From assembly GCF_041537925.1 (NCBI RefSeq), contig NZ_JBGOSH010000002.1, positions 434,001-498,000 of the forward strand: a stretch of 64,000 nt of DNA. The letters run 5' to 3'. The stretch is from Ruegeria_C sp041537925. Lineage in GTDB: Bacteria > Pseudomonadota > Alphaproteobacteria > Rhodobacterales > Rhodobacteraceae. Shown here piece by piece: positions 42,314 through 52,082 of this stretch (positions are counted from its first letter, which is position 1; each line of letters opens with the position of its first letter). Under the pieces are notes generated by a model. It was not told where the DNA came from, ran no database searches, and saw nothing but the letters and a program-made list of their open reading frames with translations. Position numbers and translations under genes: made by a program.

Positions 42314-43777
42314 ATGGCGCATCGCAGAGAAATACGATTTGTACTGAACGGCAGGGATGTTTCGGTCAGCGATGTCGGCGCAAGCCAGACGCTGCTCGAC
42401 TACCTCCGGCTGGAGCGTCGCCTGACCGGTACCAAAGAAGGGTGTGCCGAAGGCGATTGCGGTGCCTGCACCGTTCTGGTCGGCCGCCTCGCCGAGAATG
42501 GTCTGACCTACGCCCCGGTCAATGCCTGCATCCGGTTCCTCGCCTCTGTGGATGGCTGCCACGTGGTGACGGTAGAGTATCTGTCGGGACCCGACGGGCG
42601 GCTGCACCCGGTTCAACAGGCAATGATCGATCACCATGGCAGCCAGTGTGGATTTTGCACGCCGGGCTTTGTCATGTCGCTTTATGCCCTTTGGATGGAG
42701 ACCCCCGAACCCTCCGAGGCGCAGGTCGAAACCGCGCTGCAAGGCAATCTGTGCCGATGCACCGGATATGAGCCGATCATCCGCGCCGCAGTCGCGATCA
42801 GCCGCTATGGATCGCCCACCTCCGATCATCTGAACACGGAACGCAGCGGAATAACCACCCGCCTGCGGATCTTGCAGGATGGCAAGCGGGTCGTTTCGGG
42901 CCCGGAGAACAACCTCAGCATTCTGCCAGCGGATCTGGATGATTTTGCCGAATGCCTGCTGAACCATCCCGACGCAACGATTGTAGCAGGTGCAACGGAT
43001 GTCGGCCTCTGGGTGACCAAGTTCTTGCGCAAAATCGGCCCCGCCATTTTCATCGACCATCTAAACGACCTGAAATTTGTTCAAAGGCAAGGCGGCGATC
43101 TGATGATCGGCGCCGGGGCAAGTTACACCGAATGCCAGGACGCACTGTCCCGCCATCTGCCGCATCTCTCGGCGTATTGGGACCGCATCGCCGGTTGGCA
43201 AGTGCGCAATATGGGCACCGTTGGCGGCAACATCGCAAATGGCTCGCCAATCGGTGACACGCCACCAGTCCTGATTGCTCTGGGTGCTGATATCACCCTG
43301 CGGCGCGGGGGTGAACGCCGTACGCTGCCGCTGGAAAGTTTCTTTGTCGACTATGGCAAGCAGGACCGGCAATCCGGAGAATTCGTCGAAACCATCCGAA
43401 TTCCGCTTCCCGAGCCCGACCAGCGCAACGCAGCCTACAAGATCTCGAAACGGCGTGACGAGGATATCTCGTCTGTCGCGGTAGGGATCAACTTGAGCGT
43501 TACCGATGGTGTCATCACCACCTGCCGCATCGCCTTTGGCGGCATGGCCGCTACCCCAAAGCGCGCCACCGCAGTCGAACAGGCGCTTGTCGGCCAGAAT
43601 TGGTCCGAAGCCGCATTCGATAAGGCCGCTGCCGCGCTTCCGCAGGATTTCTCGCCGCTCAGCGATTGGCGGGCCTCGTCTGACTACCGAATGCTCTCCG
43701 CCCAGAATCTGTTGCACCGGTTCTTCCTTGAACATGACGTCGCAACAGCGGCCCCCATTCAACTGGCCTCGGCCTGA
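42314..43777 (+). CDS. xdhA: Xanthine dehydrogenase small subunit (2Fe-2S and FAD)
   Basis: 487 residues. The first [2Fe-2S] cluster site is CAEGDCGACTVL near 44, the second QCGFCTPG with LQGNLCRCTGY near 110-150. The FAD-binding domain carries VAGATDVGLWV near 225 and NMGTVGGNIANGSPIGD near 300. Together with XdhB it oxidises hypoxanthine and xanthine to urate. It is first gene of xdhABC-permease-guaD, with an 18-base gap to xdhB. Confidence 0.94.
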   Translation: MAHRREIRFVLNGRDVSVSDVGASQTLLDYLRLERRLTGTKEGCAEGDCGACTVLVGRLAENGLTYAPVNACIRFLASVDGCHVVTVEYLSGPDGRLHPVQQAMIDHHGSQCGFCTPGFVMSLYALWMETPEPSEAQVETALQGNLCRCTGYEPIIRAAVAISRYGSPTSDHLNTERSGITTRLRILQDGKRVVSGPENNLSILPADLDDFAECLLNHPDATIVAGATDVGLWVTKFLRKIGPAIFIDHLNDLKFVQRQGGDLMIGAGASYTECQDALSRHLPHLSAYWDRIAGWQVRNMGTVGGNIANGSPIGDTPPVLIALGADITLRRGGERRTLPLESFFVDYGKQDRQSGEFVETIRIPLPEPDQRNAAYKISKRRDEDISSVAVGINLSVTDGVITTCRIAFGGMAATPKRATAVEQALVGQNWSEAAFDKAAAALPQDFSPLSDWRASSDYRMLSAQNLLHRFFLEHDVATAAPIQLASA

Positions 43778-43794
43778 TAAAAGGAGACGACCCG

Positions 43795-46113
43795 ATGAAA
43801 GACAACGTTTCCGTCCAGGGTACCGCGCATAGCGACCGCATTCATGACAGCGCCATCAAGCACGTCACGGGCCGCGCGGATTACACCGACGATATAGCGC
43901 TGCCCGTAGGCGCGCTGCATGCCTATTTAGGCGTTTCGGAGGTGGCACATGCCACATTGAAGGGCATCGACCTGTCCGCAGTCAGGGCCGCGCCGGGCGT
44001 GGTCGGCGTGCTGACAGCCGAAGATGTGCCAGGTGTGAACGACATCAGCCCCACCGGGTTGAACGATGAGCCGGTCTTTCCCACCGACGAAATCCAGTTC
44101 CACGGCCAGCCTCTGTTTGCCGTCATTGCTGATACCCGCGACGCGGCGCGGCATGCGGCGGAACTGGCGCAGATCGACTGCGAAGTGCTGCCTCACGCGC
44201 TCGATCCAATTGCCGCGCAGGAGGCCGATTACCCATATGTAACCAAGCCGCTCAAGCTTGAACGTGGCGACATTGTGCCCGCCTTCAAGGCTGCACCGCA
44301 CCGCATCAAGGGGCGGATGAATGTGGGCGGTCAGGATCACATGTATCTCGAAGGCCATATTGCCTTTGCCATCCCTGGCGAAGATGACGAGGTCGTTGTT
44401 CAATGCTCCACCCAGCACCCCTCCGAGGCGCAGCATATGGTGGCGCATGTTCTGGGCGTGCCCTCGAATGCCGTGGTCGTGAATGTGCGGCGCATGGGAG
44501 GGGGGTTTGGCGGTAAGGAAAGCCAGATGAACCTGTTCTGTGCGGTCGCCGCGATTGCCGCCAAGAAATGGAACCGCGCGGTCAAGATACGCCCCGACCG
44601 CGATCAGGACATGACCGCAACCGGCAAGCGGCATGATTTCGTGATCGATTACGATGTGGCTTTTGATGAGGCCGGGCGCATTCACGCCTTGGACGGCAGC
44701 TTTGCAGCCCGTTGCGGATTCTCGGCCGATCTGTCGGGGCCGGTAACCGACCGCGCTTTGTTTCATGCCGACAACGCCTATTTCTACCCCAATGTGCGCC
44801 TGACCAGCCATCCAATGAAGACCAACACCGTGTCGAACACGGCTTTCCGTGGCTTTGGCGGCCCGCAAGGCGTGATCGCGGCGGAACGTATTATCGAAGA
44901 AATCGCCTTTGCCACCGGCCAGGATCCGCTGGATGTGCGCAAGGTCAATTTCTATGGCGGCAAGGGCCGCGATCTGACGCCGTATCACCAAACTGTTGAG
45001 GACAATATCCTCGACCGTTTGGTGTCCGAACTGGAAGACAGCGCAGCCTATCGACAGAGGCGGCAGGAGATCATCGCGTTCAACGCCGACTCGCCAGTTC
45101 TAAAAAAGGGTATCGCGCTGACGCCGGTGAAGTTCGGCATCTCTTTCACCGCCACCTGGTACAATCAGGCCGGTGCGCTGGTTCATGTCTATAACGACGG
45201 CTCGATCCACCTCAATCATGGTGGGACCGAGATGGGGCAAGGGCTGAATACCAAGGTCGCACAGATTGTCGCCGAAGCGTTTCAGGTCGATATCGATCGG
45301 ATCAAGATCACCAAAACCACGACCGAGAAGGTGCCGAACACCTCTGCAACGGCCGCCTCAAGCGGGACTGACCTGAATGGCATGGCGGCATTGGATGCGG
45401 TCAAACAGATCCAGGCGCGTCTGGTCGATTTTGCGGCCAAGAAATGGGGTGTCGCACCTGAAGAAGTAGTGTTCCGCGCAAACGAGGTTCATGTCGGCAC
45501 GCAAGTCATCCCCTTCGACGCCTTCATCAAACAGGCGTATCTGGCGCGAATTCAGCTCTCTGCTGCAGGTTTCTACAAGACCCCGAAAATCCATTGGGAC
45601 AGGGACAAGGGTCAAGGCCGTCCGTTCTACTATTACTCCTATGGCGCGGCCTGTTCCGAAGTGACCATCGACACTCTGACAGGCGAATACCGGGTCGAGC
45701 GCACCGACCTCTTGCATGATGTCGGGCGCTCGCTGAACCCCGCGCTGGACAAGGGCCAGGTTGAGGGGGCGTTTGTTCAGGGGATGGGCTGGCTGACCAC
45801 CGAAGAACTCTGGTGGGACGACGCAGGCCGCCTGCGGACCCATGCGCCCTCGACCTACAAGATCCCGCTGGCATCGGATCGGCCACGCATCTTCAATGTG
45901 AACCTCGCCGACTGGTCGGAAAACCGCGAGCTGACGATCAAACGCTCCAAAGCGGTGGGCGAGCCGCCCTTCATGCTGGGCATCTCGGTGTTCGAAGCGC
46001 TGTCGATGGCGGTTGCCTCGGTGGCCAACTACAAGACCTGTCCGCGTCTTGACGCGCCCGCCACGCCGGAACGCGTGTTGATGGCGGTGACCCGGCTCAG
46101 AGACGGGGGATAG
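43795..46113 (+). CDS. xdhB: Xanthine dehydrogenase large subunit (molybdopterin)
   Basis: 772 residues, normal length. The start follows AAGGAGA. Moco-binding segments include MGGGFGGKESQ near 230, AFRGFGGPQG near 350, GTEMGQGLNTKVAQI near 480 and the active-site region GEPPFMLGISVFEAL near 720 (E in GEPP). It catalyses hydroxylation of the purine ring. It is followed three bases later by xdhC. Confidence 0.95.
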   Translation: MKDNVSVQGTAHSDRIHDSAIKHVTGRADYTDDIALPVGALHAYLGVSEVAHATLKGIDLSAVRAAPGVVGVLTAEDVPGVNDISPTGLNDEPVFPTDEIQFHGQPLFAVIADTRDAARHAAELAQIDCEVLPHALDPIAAQEADYPYVTKPLKLERGDIVPAFKAAPHRIKGRMNVGGQDHMYLEGHIAFAIPGEDDEVVVQCSTQHPSEAQHMVAHVLGVPSNAVVVNVRRMGGGFGGKESQMNLFCAVAAIAAKKWNRAVKIRPDRDQDMTATGKRHDFVIDYDVAFDEAGRIHALDGSFAARCGFSADLSGPVTDRALFHADNAYFYPNVRLTSHPMKTNTVSNTAFRGFGGPQGVIAAERIIEEIAFATGQDPLDVRKVNFYGGKGRDLTPYHQTVEDNILDRLVSELEDSAAYRQRRQEIIAFNADSPVLKKGIALTPVKFGISFTATWYNQAGALVHVYNDGSIHLNHGGTEMGQGLNTKVAQIVAEAFQVDIDRIKITKTTTEKVPNTSATAASSGTDLNGMAALDAVKQIQARLVDFAAKKWGVAPEEVVFRANEVHVGTQVIPFDAFIKQAYLARIQLSAAGFYKTPKIHWDRDKGQGRPFYYYSYGAACSEVTIDTLTGEYRVERTDLLHDVGRSLNPALDKGQVEGAFVQGMGWLTTEELWWDDAGRLRTHAPSTYKIPLASDRPRIFNVNLADWSENRELTIKRSKAVGEPPFMLGISVFEALSMAVASVANYKTCPRLDAPATPERVLMAVTRLRDGG

Positions 46114-46116
46114 GAT

Positions 46117-46998
46117 ATGGCCAGCGCATCCAAATCCTTGTCGACATTCTTACAGGTTCAAGGCCCTGTGATCCGAGTGTCGCTCACCCGGGTGCGCGGT
46201 TCGTCACCGCGCAACGAAGGGACCGAGATGTTTGTCTCGGCGCAGGGGCTCAGGGGCACGATAGGCGGTGGGCAATTGGAACACCTTGCCATCGAGCAGG
46301 CGCGCGACATGCTGTGCGCGGGCATCCTCGACAAGGATATGGATGTGCCTTTGGGCCCCGAGATCGGGCAATGCTGCGGTGGGAGGGTGGAACTGTCGCT
46401 GTCGCGCATGCGCCCGTCGGACAAGCGCGCCGCCCAGCTGCGCGCGGACAACTCCGACGCAGCACTGCCCCATGTATATGTCATGGGCGGCGGACATGTC
46501 GGGCGCGCGCTGGCGAACCTGTTCCAGCACCTGCCGGTGCGCTGCATCGTGATTGACACAAGGGCGCAGGAGCTCGAGTTTTGCCAATCGGATGTGGAAT
46601 GCCGCGTCAGCGCCATCCCCGAGGTCGACATCATGACCGCCCCGTCTGACAGCGCGTTCATCGTCTTGACCCATGATCACGGCCTCGACTTCCTGCTGAC
46701 ATCATCTGCCCTAGAACGCGGCGACGCGCGCTATGTAGGCATGATCGGTTCGGGCACGAAGCGGACCAAATTCCGCAACTGGGCGCGCAAGCACTGCGGC
46801 GGCCAGACAATCGAAAATTTGAATTGCCCCATCGGGGCAAGCGGCAGCCGCGACAAGCGGCCCAGCGTCATTGCCTCCTTCGTGGTGGCCGAAGTGATGG
46901 CTGAATTGACCTCTGAAACTGCCGCAACCGCTCCTTACGGAGCACTCGACGCACCCGCATCGGGTCAACACCAAGGCCAGCAAGGGATTTCGGGCTGA
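46117..46998 (+). CDS. xdhC: Xanthine dehydrogenase maturation factor
   Basis: 293 residues. The N-terminal XdhC/CoxI domain has RVRGSSPRNEGTEMFV..GTIGGGQLEHLAIEQA. The Rossmann part has VYVMGGGHVGRALANLF near 125 and ARYVGMIGSGTKRTKFRNW near 205. XdhC binds molybdenum cofactor, promotes its sulfuration and delivers it to XdhB. Its start lies just after the xdhB stop, supporting one operon. Confidence 0.92.
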   Translation: MASASKSLSTFLQVQGPVIRVSLTRVRGSSPRNEGTEMFVSAQGLRGTIGGGQLEHLAIEQARDMLCAGILDKDMDVPLGPEIGQCCGGRVELSLSRMRPSDKRAAQLRADNSDAALPHVYVMGGGHVGRALANLFQHLPVRCIVIDTRAQELEFCQSDVECRVSAIPEVDIMTAPSDSAFIVLTHDHGLDFLLTSSALERGDARYVGMIGSGTKRTKFRNWARKHCGGQTIENLNCPIGASGSRDKRPSVIASFVVAEVMAELTSETAATAPYGALDAPASGQHQGQQGISG

Positions 46999-47042
46999 CA
47001 TCGTCAGAGCGAGGGCTGGTTCCATCAGAGGAGGAGACCGTC

Positions 47043-48644
47043 ATGGACGGGAGGACCTACGACTATAAGCTGTTCACACGCAGCGATTTCAGCGCCTTCT
47101 GGGCGCTGTTCACCGACAACCTTGTCAATCTACTGATCCTGTCCGGGGTCTGCCAGTTCGTGTTTCAGATGCCCGCCGAGATCGTGTTCGGCCGCATTGT
47201 TCCGGGTGCCGCCATCGCCATTCTGGCAGGTGTCGCCGTCTATACCTACATGGCCAAATGGGCCGCAAATAGGCAAGGCAAGGACGTGACCGCCCTGCCT
47301 TACGGCATCTCGACGCCAGTGATGTTCGTCTATCTCTTCGGCGTGATCGGACCGATCTACTGGGCGACGCAGGATCCGCTTCTGGCCTGGCAGGTCGGCA
47401 TCGGAGCGGGTTTCATGGGTGGCATCGTTGCGGCGCTTGGCGCCATTGTCGGCCCGTTTCTCAAGCGCATCACGCCACGCGCGGGTATGCTGGGCACGCT
47501 CTGCGGCATCGCGCTGGTCTTCATCGGATCGGTCCCGCTTGCGGAGATCTTTGAACATCCGATCATCGGCTTCACGTCGCTGCTCTTCATCCTTTGGGGA
47601 CTGATCGGACGGTTTCGCCTGCCCGGGAACATTCCTGCGGGCCTTCTGGCCATCGGCGCAGGCACGGTGATCGCTATCGTGTTGGGACAGTCCAGGTTCG
47701 ACGTCAGCGGCATCGGATTCTACCCGCCCGTTCCCTATTTCGGAGACCTGATCGCCGGGGTTCAGTACCTGTTTGCCAACCCCGAGCTGTTCCTCGTCCT
47801 GATCCCGGTGCAGATCTACAACTTCATCGAGACCATGAACAACGTGGAATCCGCCGAAGCCGCAGGCGATCACTATCCCGTCGGCCTGTGTCAGGTCACG
47901 GATGGTGCAGGCACCATGATCGGTGCGCTGTTCGGCTCGCCCTTCCCCACTACGGTTTATATCGGGCACCCGGCCTATAAGCGTCTGGATGCACATGCGG
48001 GCTATATCGTAGGGGTTGCCTTTGTGATCGCCGCTGCGGCATTCCTCGGGTTCCTGTCCTTCCTGGCCGGCCTTATTCCGATTGCCGCCGCGGCACCGGT
48101 GCTGGTCTTTGTTTCAGTTAGCCTGATCACCAACACTGCATGGGCGGTCAAGCCGATGCATATGGCAGCCGTTTCCTTTGCCATCTTGCCGCATATCTCG
48201 GAGTTTCTGATCGTCAAATGGGGATCGCTGATGAATGCGCTCCGTAGCTCTGGTGTCGAAGGCCTGCCTGCGTTGGGCGATGAGGGCCTGACGGCGGCGC
48301 TACTGATGGAAGGTGCGCATTACGAAGGCCATCTGGCGCTGAGCCAGGGTGCTATTCTGACTGGCCTGATCTGGGGGGCAATCGTGGCAGACGTGATCGA
48401 CGGACGCTTCCGCATGGCGGGCGGCTTTGCCATCGCTGCGGCGGTGATGTCCTCGATCGGTGTGATCCACTCCTTTACGCTTCAGGCCCCGCAACTGGAC
48501 GGGATCACCGTCGGCTATCTGATCATCGGCGCGTTCCTTTACATCTATCCCATGCTCGCACCGAAGGAAGATCTGGAACATCGGGTCATCGTTCCCGACG
48601 AGCCGGATCTGATCGACGACGACACGCCGGCACAACAAGCCTGA
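47043..48644 (+). CDS. Purine permease (NCS2/AzgA-like)
   Basis: 533 residues with about 12-14 hydrophobic segments. Family features: VTALPYGISTPVMFVYLFGVIGP near 80, the central FIETMNNVESAEAAGDHYPVGLC near 265 and GALFGSPFPTTVYIGHPAYKRL near 300. It resembles xanthine/guanine permeases of the AzgA-like NCS2 branch and differs from the second permease at 56601. It lies between xdhC and guanine deaminase, so hypoxanthine, guanine or xanthine is the likely cargo. GAGGAG precedes the ATG. Confidence 0.85.
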   Translation: MDGRTYDYKLFTRSDFSAFWALFTDNLVNLLILSGVCQFVFQMPAEIVFGRIVPGAAIAILAGVAVYTYMAKWAANRQGKDVTALPYGISTPVMFVYLFGVIGPIYWATQDPLLAWQVGIGAGFMGGIVAALGAIVGPFLKRITPRAGMLGTLCGIALVFIGSVPLAEIFEHPIIGFTSLLFILWGLIGRFRLPGNIPAGLLAIGAGTVIAIVLGQSRFDVSGIGFYPPVPYFGDLIAGVQYLFANPELFLVLIPVQIYNFIETMNNVESAEAAGDHYPVGLCQVTDGAGTMIGALFGSPFPTTVYIGHPAYKRLDAHAGYIVGVAFVIAAAAFLGFLSFLAGLIPIAAAAPVLVFVSVSLITNTAWAVKPMHMAAVSFAILPHISEFLIVKWGSLMNALRSSGVEGLPALGDEGLTAALLMEGAHYEGHLALSQGAILTGLIWGAIVADVIDGRFRMAGGFAIAAAVMSSIGVIHSFTLQAPQLDGITVGYLIIGAFLYIYPMLAPKEDLEHRVIVPDEPDLIDDDTPAQQA

Positions 48645-48649
48645 GCACA

Positions 48650-48679
48650 GGCCGGGGCGGCACAACAGCCGCCCCGGCC
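48650..48679 (+). terminator. Strong stem-loop between permease and guaD
   Basis: A 12-bp perfect stem GGCCGGGGCGGC / GCCGCCCCGGCC with loop ACAACA, directly after the permease stop. No T run follows, so full termination is doubtful. It may be a processing or mRNA-stabilising hairpin, with guaD starting 22 bases further on. Confidence 0.6.
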
Positions 48680-48701
48680 CCTTCCCAGTGATGCAAAGAG
48701 A

Positions 48702-50045
48702 ATGATCATGACCCAGACATTGCTGCGCGGACGCGTGCTGAGTTTCCACGCCGAGCCGCAAAGTGGCGAAGACACAGGCGCCTACAGCTATATTGAAGAC
48801 GGAGCGGTGCTAGTCCGTGACGGGGTGATCCAAAATACCGGCAGCTTCGGCGACGTGGCGGCAATGGCCCCGGATGCCCCCGTCATCGACCACCGGCCGC
48901 ACCTGTTGATGGCGGGTTTCATCGACTCCCATATCCACTTTCCGCAGGTCCAGGTGATCGCCTCCTGGGGATCGCAGCTGCTGGATTGGCTCAACAATTA
49001 CACCTTTCCCGAAGAAACGCGCTTTGCAGACCCCGATCACAGCGCGCTTATGGCCGAAAAATTCTTCGACCAGTTGATCGCCCACGGGACTACAACGGCC
49101 GTGGCCTTCTGTTCCGTCCACAAAGCCTCGGTCAGCGCGTTTTTTCATGAAGCAACCAAGCGTCAGTTGCGGATGCTGGGCGGCAAGGTAATGATGGATC
49201 GCAACGCGCCCACCGGTCTGATGGACACCCCGCAAACGGGCTATGACGACAGCAAGGACCTGATCTCCACATGGCATGGTACGGGCCGGTCGAGCTATGT
49301 CATCACGCCGCGCTTTGCCATCACCTCAACGCCCGAACAGATGGAGATGGCGCAGGCTCTGGTGCGAGAACACAGCGATTGCCATGTGCAGACCCACCTG
49401 TCCGAGAACCGCGACGAGATCGCCTATACGTTGGAGCTCTATCCGCAGGCACGCGACTATCTGGATGTGTATCAATCCTACGGGCTTCTGGGTCCCAAAA
49501 CCTTGCTCGGACACTCCATCCATCTTGAACCGCGCGAGATCGACGCCCTGGCCGAGACTGGCGCACACCCCGTGTTTTGCCCGACCTCAAACCTGTTTCT
49601 GGGCAGCGGGCTTTTTGACGATGCCGGTCTGCGCGGGCGCGGCATCACCAACGGGATCGCGACCGATGTCGGCGCGGGGACAAGCTATTCCATGCTGCAG
49701 ACCCTGAACGAGGGCTACAAGGTGTTGCAGATGCAGGGGCAGTCCCTGCATCCGCTGCAGGCGTTCCACTGGGCGACGCGCGGGAATGCCTGCGTTCTTG
49801 GGATGGAAGATAAGATCGGAACTCTCGATCCCGGCACAGAAGCGGACATCGTCGTGCTCAACGCACGCAGCACAGAGGCGATGGCCCTGCGCATGGACCG
49901 CGCCACCACTCTGTCGGAAGAGCTGTTCGTCCTGCAGATGATGGGCGACGACCGGGCCATCGAAGAGGTTTACGTCAACGGTGTGCCAAGCAAGACAACC
50001 CCTGCCGCGCGCGCGCCCAGCGTTCGGGTGCCGGAGCATTCGTAA
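48702..50045 (+). CDS. guaD: Guanine deaminase
   Basis: 447 residues of the amidohydrolase superfamily. Zinc ligands are HIHFPQ near residue 79, with HLSENRDEI near 230, GHSIHLEPREIDAL near 267 and GIATDVGAGTSYSML near 320, typical of GuaD. It converts guanine to xanthine plus ammonia, feeding XdhABC. ATG 48708 is an alternative start. The position after purine permease and xdh genes supports the assignment over other amidohydrolases. Confidence 0.92.
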   Translation: MIMTQTLLRGRVLSFHAEPQSGEDTGAYSYIEDGAVLVRDGVIQNTGSFGDVAAMAPDAPVIDHRPHLLMAGFIDSHIHFPQVQVIASWGSQLLDWLNNYTFPEETRFADPDHSALMAEKFFDQLIAHGTTTAVAFCSVHKASVSAFFHEATKRQLRMLGGKVMMDRNAPTGLMDTPQTGYDDSKDLISTWHGTGRSSYVITPRFAITSTPEQMEMAQALVREHSDCHVQTHLSENRDEIAYTLELYPQARDYLDVYQSYGLLGPKTLLGHSIHLEPREIDALAETGAHPVFCPTSNLFLGSGLFDDAGLRGRGITNGIATDVGAGTSYSMLQTLNEGYKVLQMQGQSLHPLQAFHWATRGNACVLGMEDKIGTLDPGTEADIVVLNARSTEAMALRMDRATTLSEELFVLQMMGDDRAIEEVYVNGVPSKTTPAARAPSVRVPEHS

Positions 50046-50223
50046 CCCGCGCCGTGTTCATCAAACGGCTGGTCTCTGGAGAGGCCGCCCGATTGACGGC
50101 ATTTCAATCAGTAGGCCGGGATTATCAAGCGATTGCGAAAGGTGTTGCAAGCCTGATGCGGGTGGCCAGCCGGTGCTTGGCGCAACATATTTGACCTAAA
50201 CTGCACAAAAGACAGGAGCCTTG

Positions 50224-51087
50224 ATGTCAACGAATTACTATGCCCCAAAAGGCGGGCATCCCGGTCAAGAACAGCTCCTTACGGATCGGGCGGTTTTTAC
50301 CGATGCCTATGCCGTCATTCCAAAAGGCACGATGCGCGACATCGTGACCAGCTTTCTGCCGTTCTGGGAGCACACCCGGCTTTGGGTGATCGCCCGCCCG
50401 CTAAGCGGGTTTGCCGAAACGTTCTCGCAATACATCATGGAGGTCTCACCCGGTGGTGGCTCGGGTCGCCCCGAAACCGATCCCGGTGCCGAAGGCGTCC
50501 TGTTCGTCGTTGAAGGCAACGCATCGCTGACTGCCGACGGTACCGAGCATATTCTGGAAGAAGGCGGCTATGCTTATCTGCCGCCATCGACCAACTGGAC
50601 CCTGCACAACAACTCGGACGGGATGCTGCGGTTCCACTGGATCCGCAAAACCTATGAGGCTGTTCCGGGTCTGGACGCACCTGATGTGATCATCGCCAAC
50701 GAAAAGGACATCACTCCGACGGTCATGCCCGACACGGACGGCAAATGGGCAACGACACGCTTCGTCGATCCAAATGATCTGCGCCACGACATGCATGTCA
50801 CCATCGTGACCTTCGAGCCCGGCGCAGTCATTCCCTTCCTAGAAACCCATGTGATGGAGCATGGTCTTTATGTGCTGGAAGGCAAGGCGGTCTATCGCCT
50901 TAACAATGATTGGGTCGAGGTCGAAGCAGGCGACTATATGTGGCTGCGCGCCTTCTGCCCGCAAGCCTGTTATGCGGGGGGACCAGGTAAGTTCCGGTAT
51001 CTGCTCTATAAGGACGTGAACCGCCACATGGCACTTCGGCCCCTGTCGGATGCTCAGCATGCCATGCTCAGGTCGGCGGCGGGGTGA
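50224..51087 (+). CDS. (S)-ureidoglycine aminohydrolase
   Basis: 287 residues from ATG 50224 with an AGGAG site upstream. Double-cupin (bicupin) protein. Characteristic segments: YYAPKGGHPGQ, VVEGNASLTADGTEHILEEGGYAYLPPSTNW near 100-125, and METHVMEHGLYVLEGKAVYRL-like metal site (ETHVMEHGLY..) near 215-230. The Mn enzyme converts ureidoglycine to ureidoglycolate and ammonia. It overlaps the convergent IclR gene by 20 bases. It supplies the substrate of AllA at 58100. Confidence 0.9.
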   Translation: MSTNYYAPKGGHPGQEQLLTDRAVFTDAYAVIPKGTMRDIVTSFLPFWEHTRLWVIARPLSGFAETFSQYIMEVSPGGGSGRPETDPGAEGVLFVVEGNASLTADGTEHILEEGGYAYLPPSTNWTLHNNSDGMLRFHWIRKTYEAVPGLDAPDVIIANEKDITPTVMPDTDGKWATTRFVDPNDLRHDMHVTIVTFEPGAVIPFLETHVMEHGLYVLEGKAVYRLNNDWVEVEAGDYMWLRAFCPQACYAGGPGKFRYLLYKDVNRHMALRPLSDAQHAMLRSAAG

Positions 51088-51916
51088 CCTTTCCTCCTAT
51101 GGCAAGCGACAACGCCTGAGCGGCCTCTTTCACAGAGCGGCTCAGGCGTTCGATATCACCGGTGCCGACGCGGCTGGTCGGACCCGAAACCGAAATTCCC
51201 GCCACAGCTTCGCCTGTCACATCGAAGACCGGCGCCGCGATACACCGCATGCCAAGGTTCTTTTCCTCACCGTCGATGGCATATCCGGCATGGCGCACCT
51301 CGGCGAGGCTGTTGCGCAGGGCTGCGAAGTCGGTAATGGTGAAGTCTGTAAATGCTTCGAGCGTCTTACCCTGCAAGGTTCGGGTCAATCGGGCATCGTC
51401 CATCTCGGCCAGCAGGGCTTTGCCGATGCCCGAGGCATGCATCGGCGACAACGTACCGGGCGGGAAAAACGCACGGATCGCTGCGTGGGTCTCGACCTGA
51501 CTCAGAAACAGCACAAAGCCTTCTTTTTCGATCCCCAGATTGGCAGTTTCACCGGACTCTTCCATCAATTTCCGCAGGATCGGACGCGCGCGATCCACAA
51601 GGCTGGTGCGCCTCAGAAAACGCGCGCCGATAATGAATGCCTGTGGCCCGATATGCCAGACCTGCTCGACCGGGTCGAATTCGACAAGCCCCCGGCCTTC
51701 AAGTGTCACCAGGACGCGATAGACCGTGGCCGGGGATTGTCCCATCTCGGCAGATAACGCGGTCAGCGCCTTGCCCTGCGCCTCGCTGAGAAACTCAAAG
51801 ACCTCCATCGCGCGATCCAGGGATTTAATTGTGTTTTGCGCGGTCTTGTCGTCCCAGTCCCGTGGCCGACCGCGAGCGCGACGCGGGCTGGAAATATCAT
51901 TTTCTTGCGATTTCAT
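51068..51916 (-). CDS. bhcR: IclR-family regulator of the beta-hydroxyaspartate cycle
   Basis: 282 residues from ATG 51916 (the frame is open to 51973). The basic N-terminus RRARGRPRDWDD is followed by a winged helix (ALTALSAEMGQSPATVYRVLVTLEGRGLV) and an IclR effector domain (SPMHASGIGKALLAEM, RCIAAPVFDVTGEAVAGISVSG). It is divergent from bhcABCD, as BhcR is in Paracoccus denitrificans, where it responds to glyoxylate. The assignment rests on family plus synteny. Confidence 0.88.
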   Translation of the reverse strand: MKSQENDISSPRRARGRPRDWDDKTAQNTIKSLDRAMEVFEFLSEAQGKALTALSAEMGQSPATVYRVLVTLEGRGLVEFDPVEQVWHIGPQAFIIGARFLRRTSLVDRARPILRKLMEESGETANLGIEKEGFVLFLSQVETHAAIRAFFPPGTLSPMHASGIGKALLAEMDDARLTRTLQGKTLEAFTDFTITDFAALRNSLAEVRHAGYAIDGEEKNLGMRCIAAPVFDVTGEAVAGISVSGPTSRVGTGDIERLSRSVKEAAQALSLAIGGKVTPPPT

Positions 51917-51936
51917 ATAAAGTCTCAGATTTTTGC

Positions 51937-52025
51937 GAAAGGCAATTTCACGATATGAAAAACGTAAGCCCATGACAACAATAATTTATTCTGAGTATCG
52001 ACTTTTTGAAAAACGATTTCAAAAA
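51937..52025. promoter_or_regulatory. Candidate BhcR operators
   Basis: A perfect 9-bp inverted repeat TTTTTGAAA-N5-TTTCAAAAA lies at 52003-52025. A second weaker copy of its core, GAAA-N5-TTTC, occurs at 51937-51949. Both are in the bhcR-bhcA divergent region. IclR proteins bind palindromes of this size. Positions favour simultaneous control of both genes. Confidence 0.6.
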
Positions 52026-52082
52026 AATTTCGCCGAATCCAGCGAGGCGTTAGAAACAGGATAACGACTTGAGGAGATCGAT

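Noticed and set aside
41968..42771. 267-codon plus-strand frame crossing the LysR-xdhA region
   Set aside because: Overlaps the start of LysR and xdhA in other frames; composition shadow.
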